DNA from: Polytrichum commune
Taxonomy: Eukaryota; Streptophyta; Polytrichopsida; Polytrichales; Polytrichaceae
Reading direction: 5' to 3'
DNA: 64,000 nucleotides
Assembly: GCA_950295325.1 (NCBI GenBank)
Contig: OX485804.1
Location: 14,756,001-14,820,000, forward strand
Below are positions 63,434 to 64,000 of this stretch, one piece after another. The position numbers and the translations under genes are program-made. Below the pieces are notes generated by a model that made no database searches, was not told the origin of the DNA, and saw only the letters and a program-made list of their open reading frames with translations. Numbering within the stretch: position 1 is the first letter of the stretch; each line of letters starts with the position of its first letter.

Positions 63434-64000
63434 AGTGAAGCGGGATTAGGAGACAAGACTTGGAGGCGATTAAGGAAGACTTGGAGGCACGAACTTGAAA
63501 GAGAGGAAGAAACACTTGGTGTTGGGTAAGTGTTCACATTGGTCTTTGAGTTTTTGAGTGGATTAGATTAGTTGCCTTTCAATTCTTTCCTTGGAATGAA
63601 TTGCATTTTCAATTACGCATTTTGTTTTGAGGAAGGAGCGCGGTTTGAGGTAATTTCCTAAACTTTCTTGGGAATGGCATAAGGACATAACATTAAGCTT
63701 GCGATCATTAGCTCACTAAAATATTAGAGGGATAATTAAAGTTAGGAAGAGTCAACTTTGATGCTCATCTTCGGGCGAGTCTCCAAGTTAGGGGATTTTT
63801 GAATTTGATGAGTAGGCTACGAATGTTAATTTAGAGTTGTGGTGTTGATGTCACCTTGAGTCACGGTCGAGTGTGAGTGCTAATGTGCAGGGGGAAGCGA
63901 ATTGCTTGAGGTATGACATTCTTCCAAGTGAAATTGCTAATTAATTAAGGATGGACTTTAGTAATTGTCTTTGTCGTTGTCCGTTGTAGAGGGTAATTCC
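63434..64000. other. Leader of a putative retrotransposon, no gene seen
   Basis: No open frame with recognisable motifs up to the window end. Confidence 0.3.

Overview
The window looks like nuclear DNA of a streptophyte, either a seed-free plant or a charophyte alga; I cannot narrow it further. The evidence is the GT-AG introns and the plant-type CACTA (En/Spm), MULE and chromodomain-less Ty3/gypsy elements. Almost all of it is nested mobile DNA. I see no ordinary housekeeping gene and no rRNA or tRNA gene.

Layout. 1-6471: 3' part of a CACTA element (element 1, + strand). Its degenerate multi-exon gene joins a plant En/Spm transposase-like domain to an FCP1/NIF phosphatase-like domain without catalytic Asp. 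6627-14532: a second, related CACTA element (element 2, - strand gene) with the same two domains plus a TNP1-like C-terminus, interrupted by an LTR-like insertion. 14533-17373: an LTR (LTR1). 17374-20373: 3' part of element R copy A. 20374-34489: most of a MULE carrying a split Mutator-like transposase, a 139-bp palindromic satellite and an intron-rich gene joining a ParB-like domain to a beta-class adenine-methyltransferase-like domain. 34490-37075: R copy B. 37543-47616: gypsy retrotransposon X (LTR2 at 44776-47616). 47617-53365: AT-rich sequence with a CACTA MITE and the first part of a Tc1/mariner relic. 53378-56247: inverted LTR3. 56248-57342: 5' part of R copy A. 57343-60113: the rest of the MULE. 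60114-61063: 5' part of R copy B. 61064 onward: the rest of the Tc1 relic, then low-information sequence with an LTR end and primer-binding site near 63413.

How it fits together. Target-site duplications and reading frames show that several loci are split into halves lying far apart and inverted. The flanks of the three 2.8-kb LTRs are permuted. Pairing them by matching duplications (CACTT, CAAGC) predicts the ancestral order A-LTR-C-LTR-inverted B-LTR-D, with A ending at 14532, B = 17374-44775, C = 47617-53377 and D starting at 56248. In that order the MULE transposase, R copy A, R copy B and the Tc1 gene each become collinear, and the MULE is a roughly 17-kb element inserted in R copy B with a 9-bp duplication. 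The present order reflects either LTR-LTR recombination or misassembly through near-identical LTRs.

The most interesting candidate system is the MULE that carries a ParB-like/DNA-methyltransferase-like fusion and at least two accessory genes. The second is the recurrent catalytically dead FCP1-like domain in CACTA transposon proteins.
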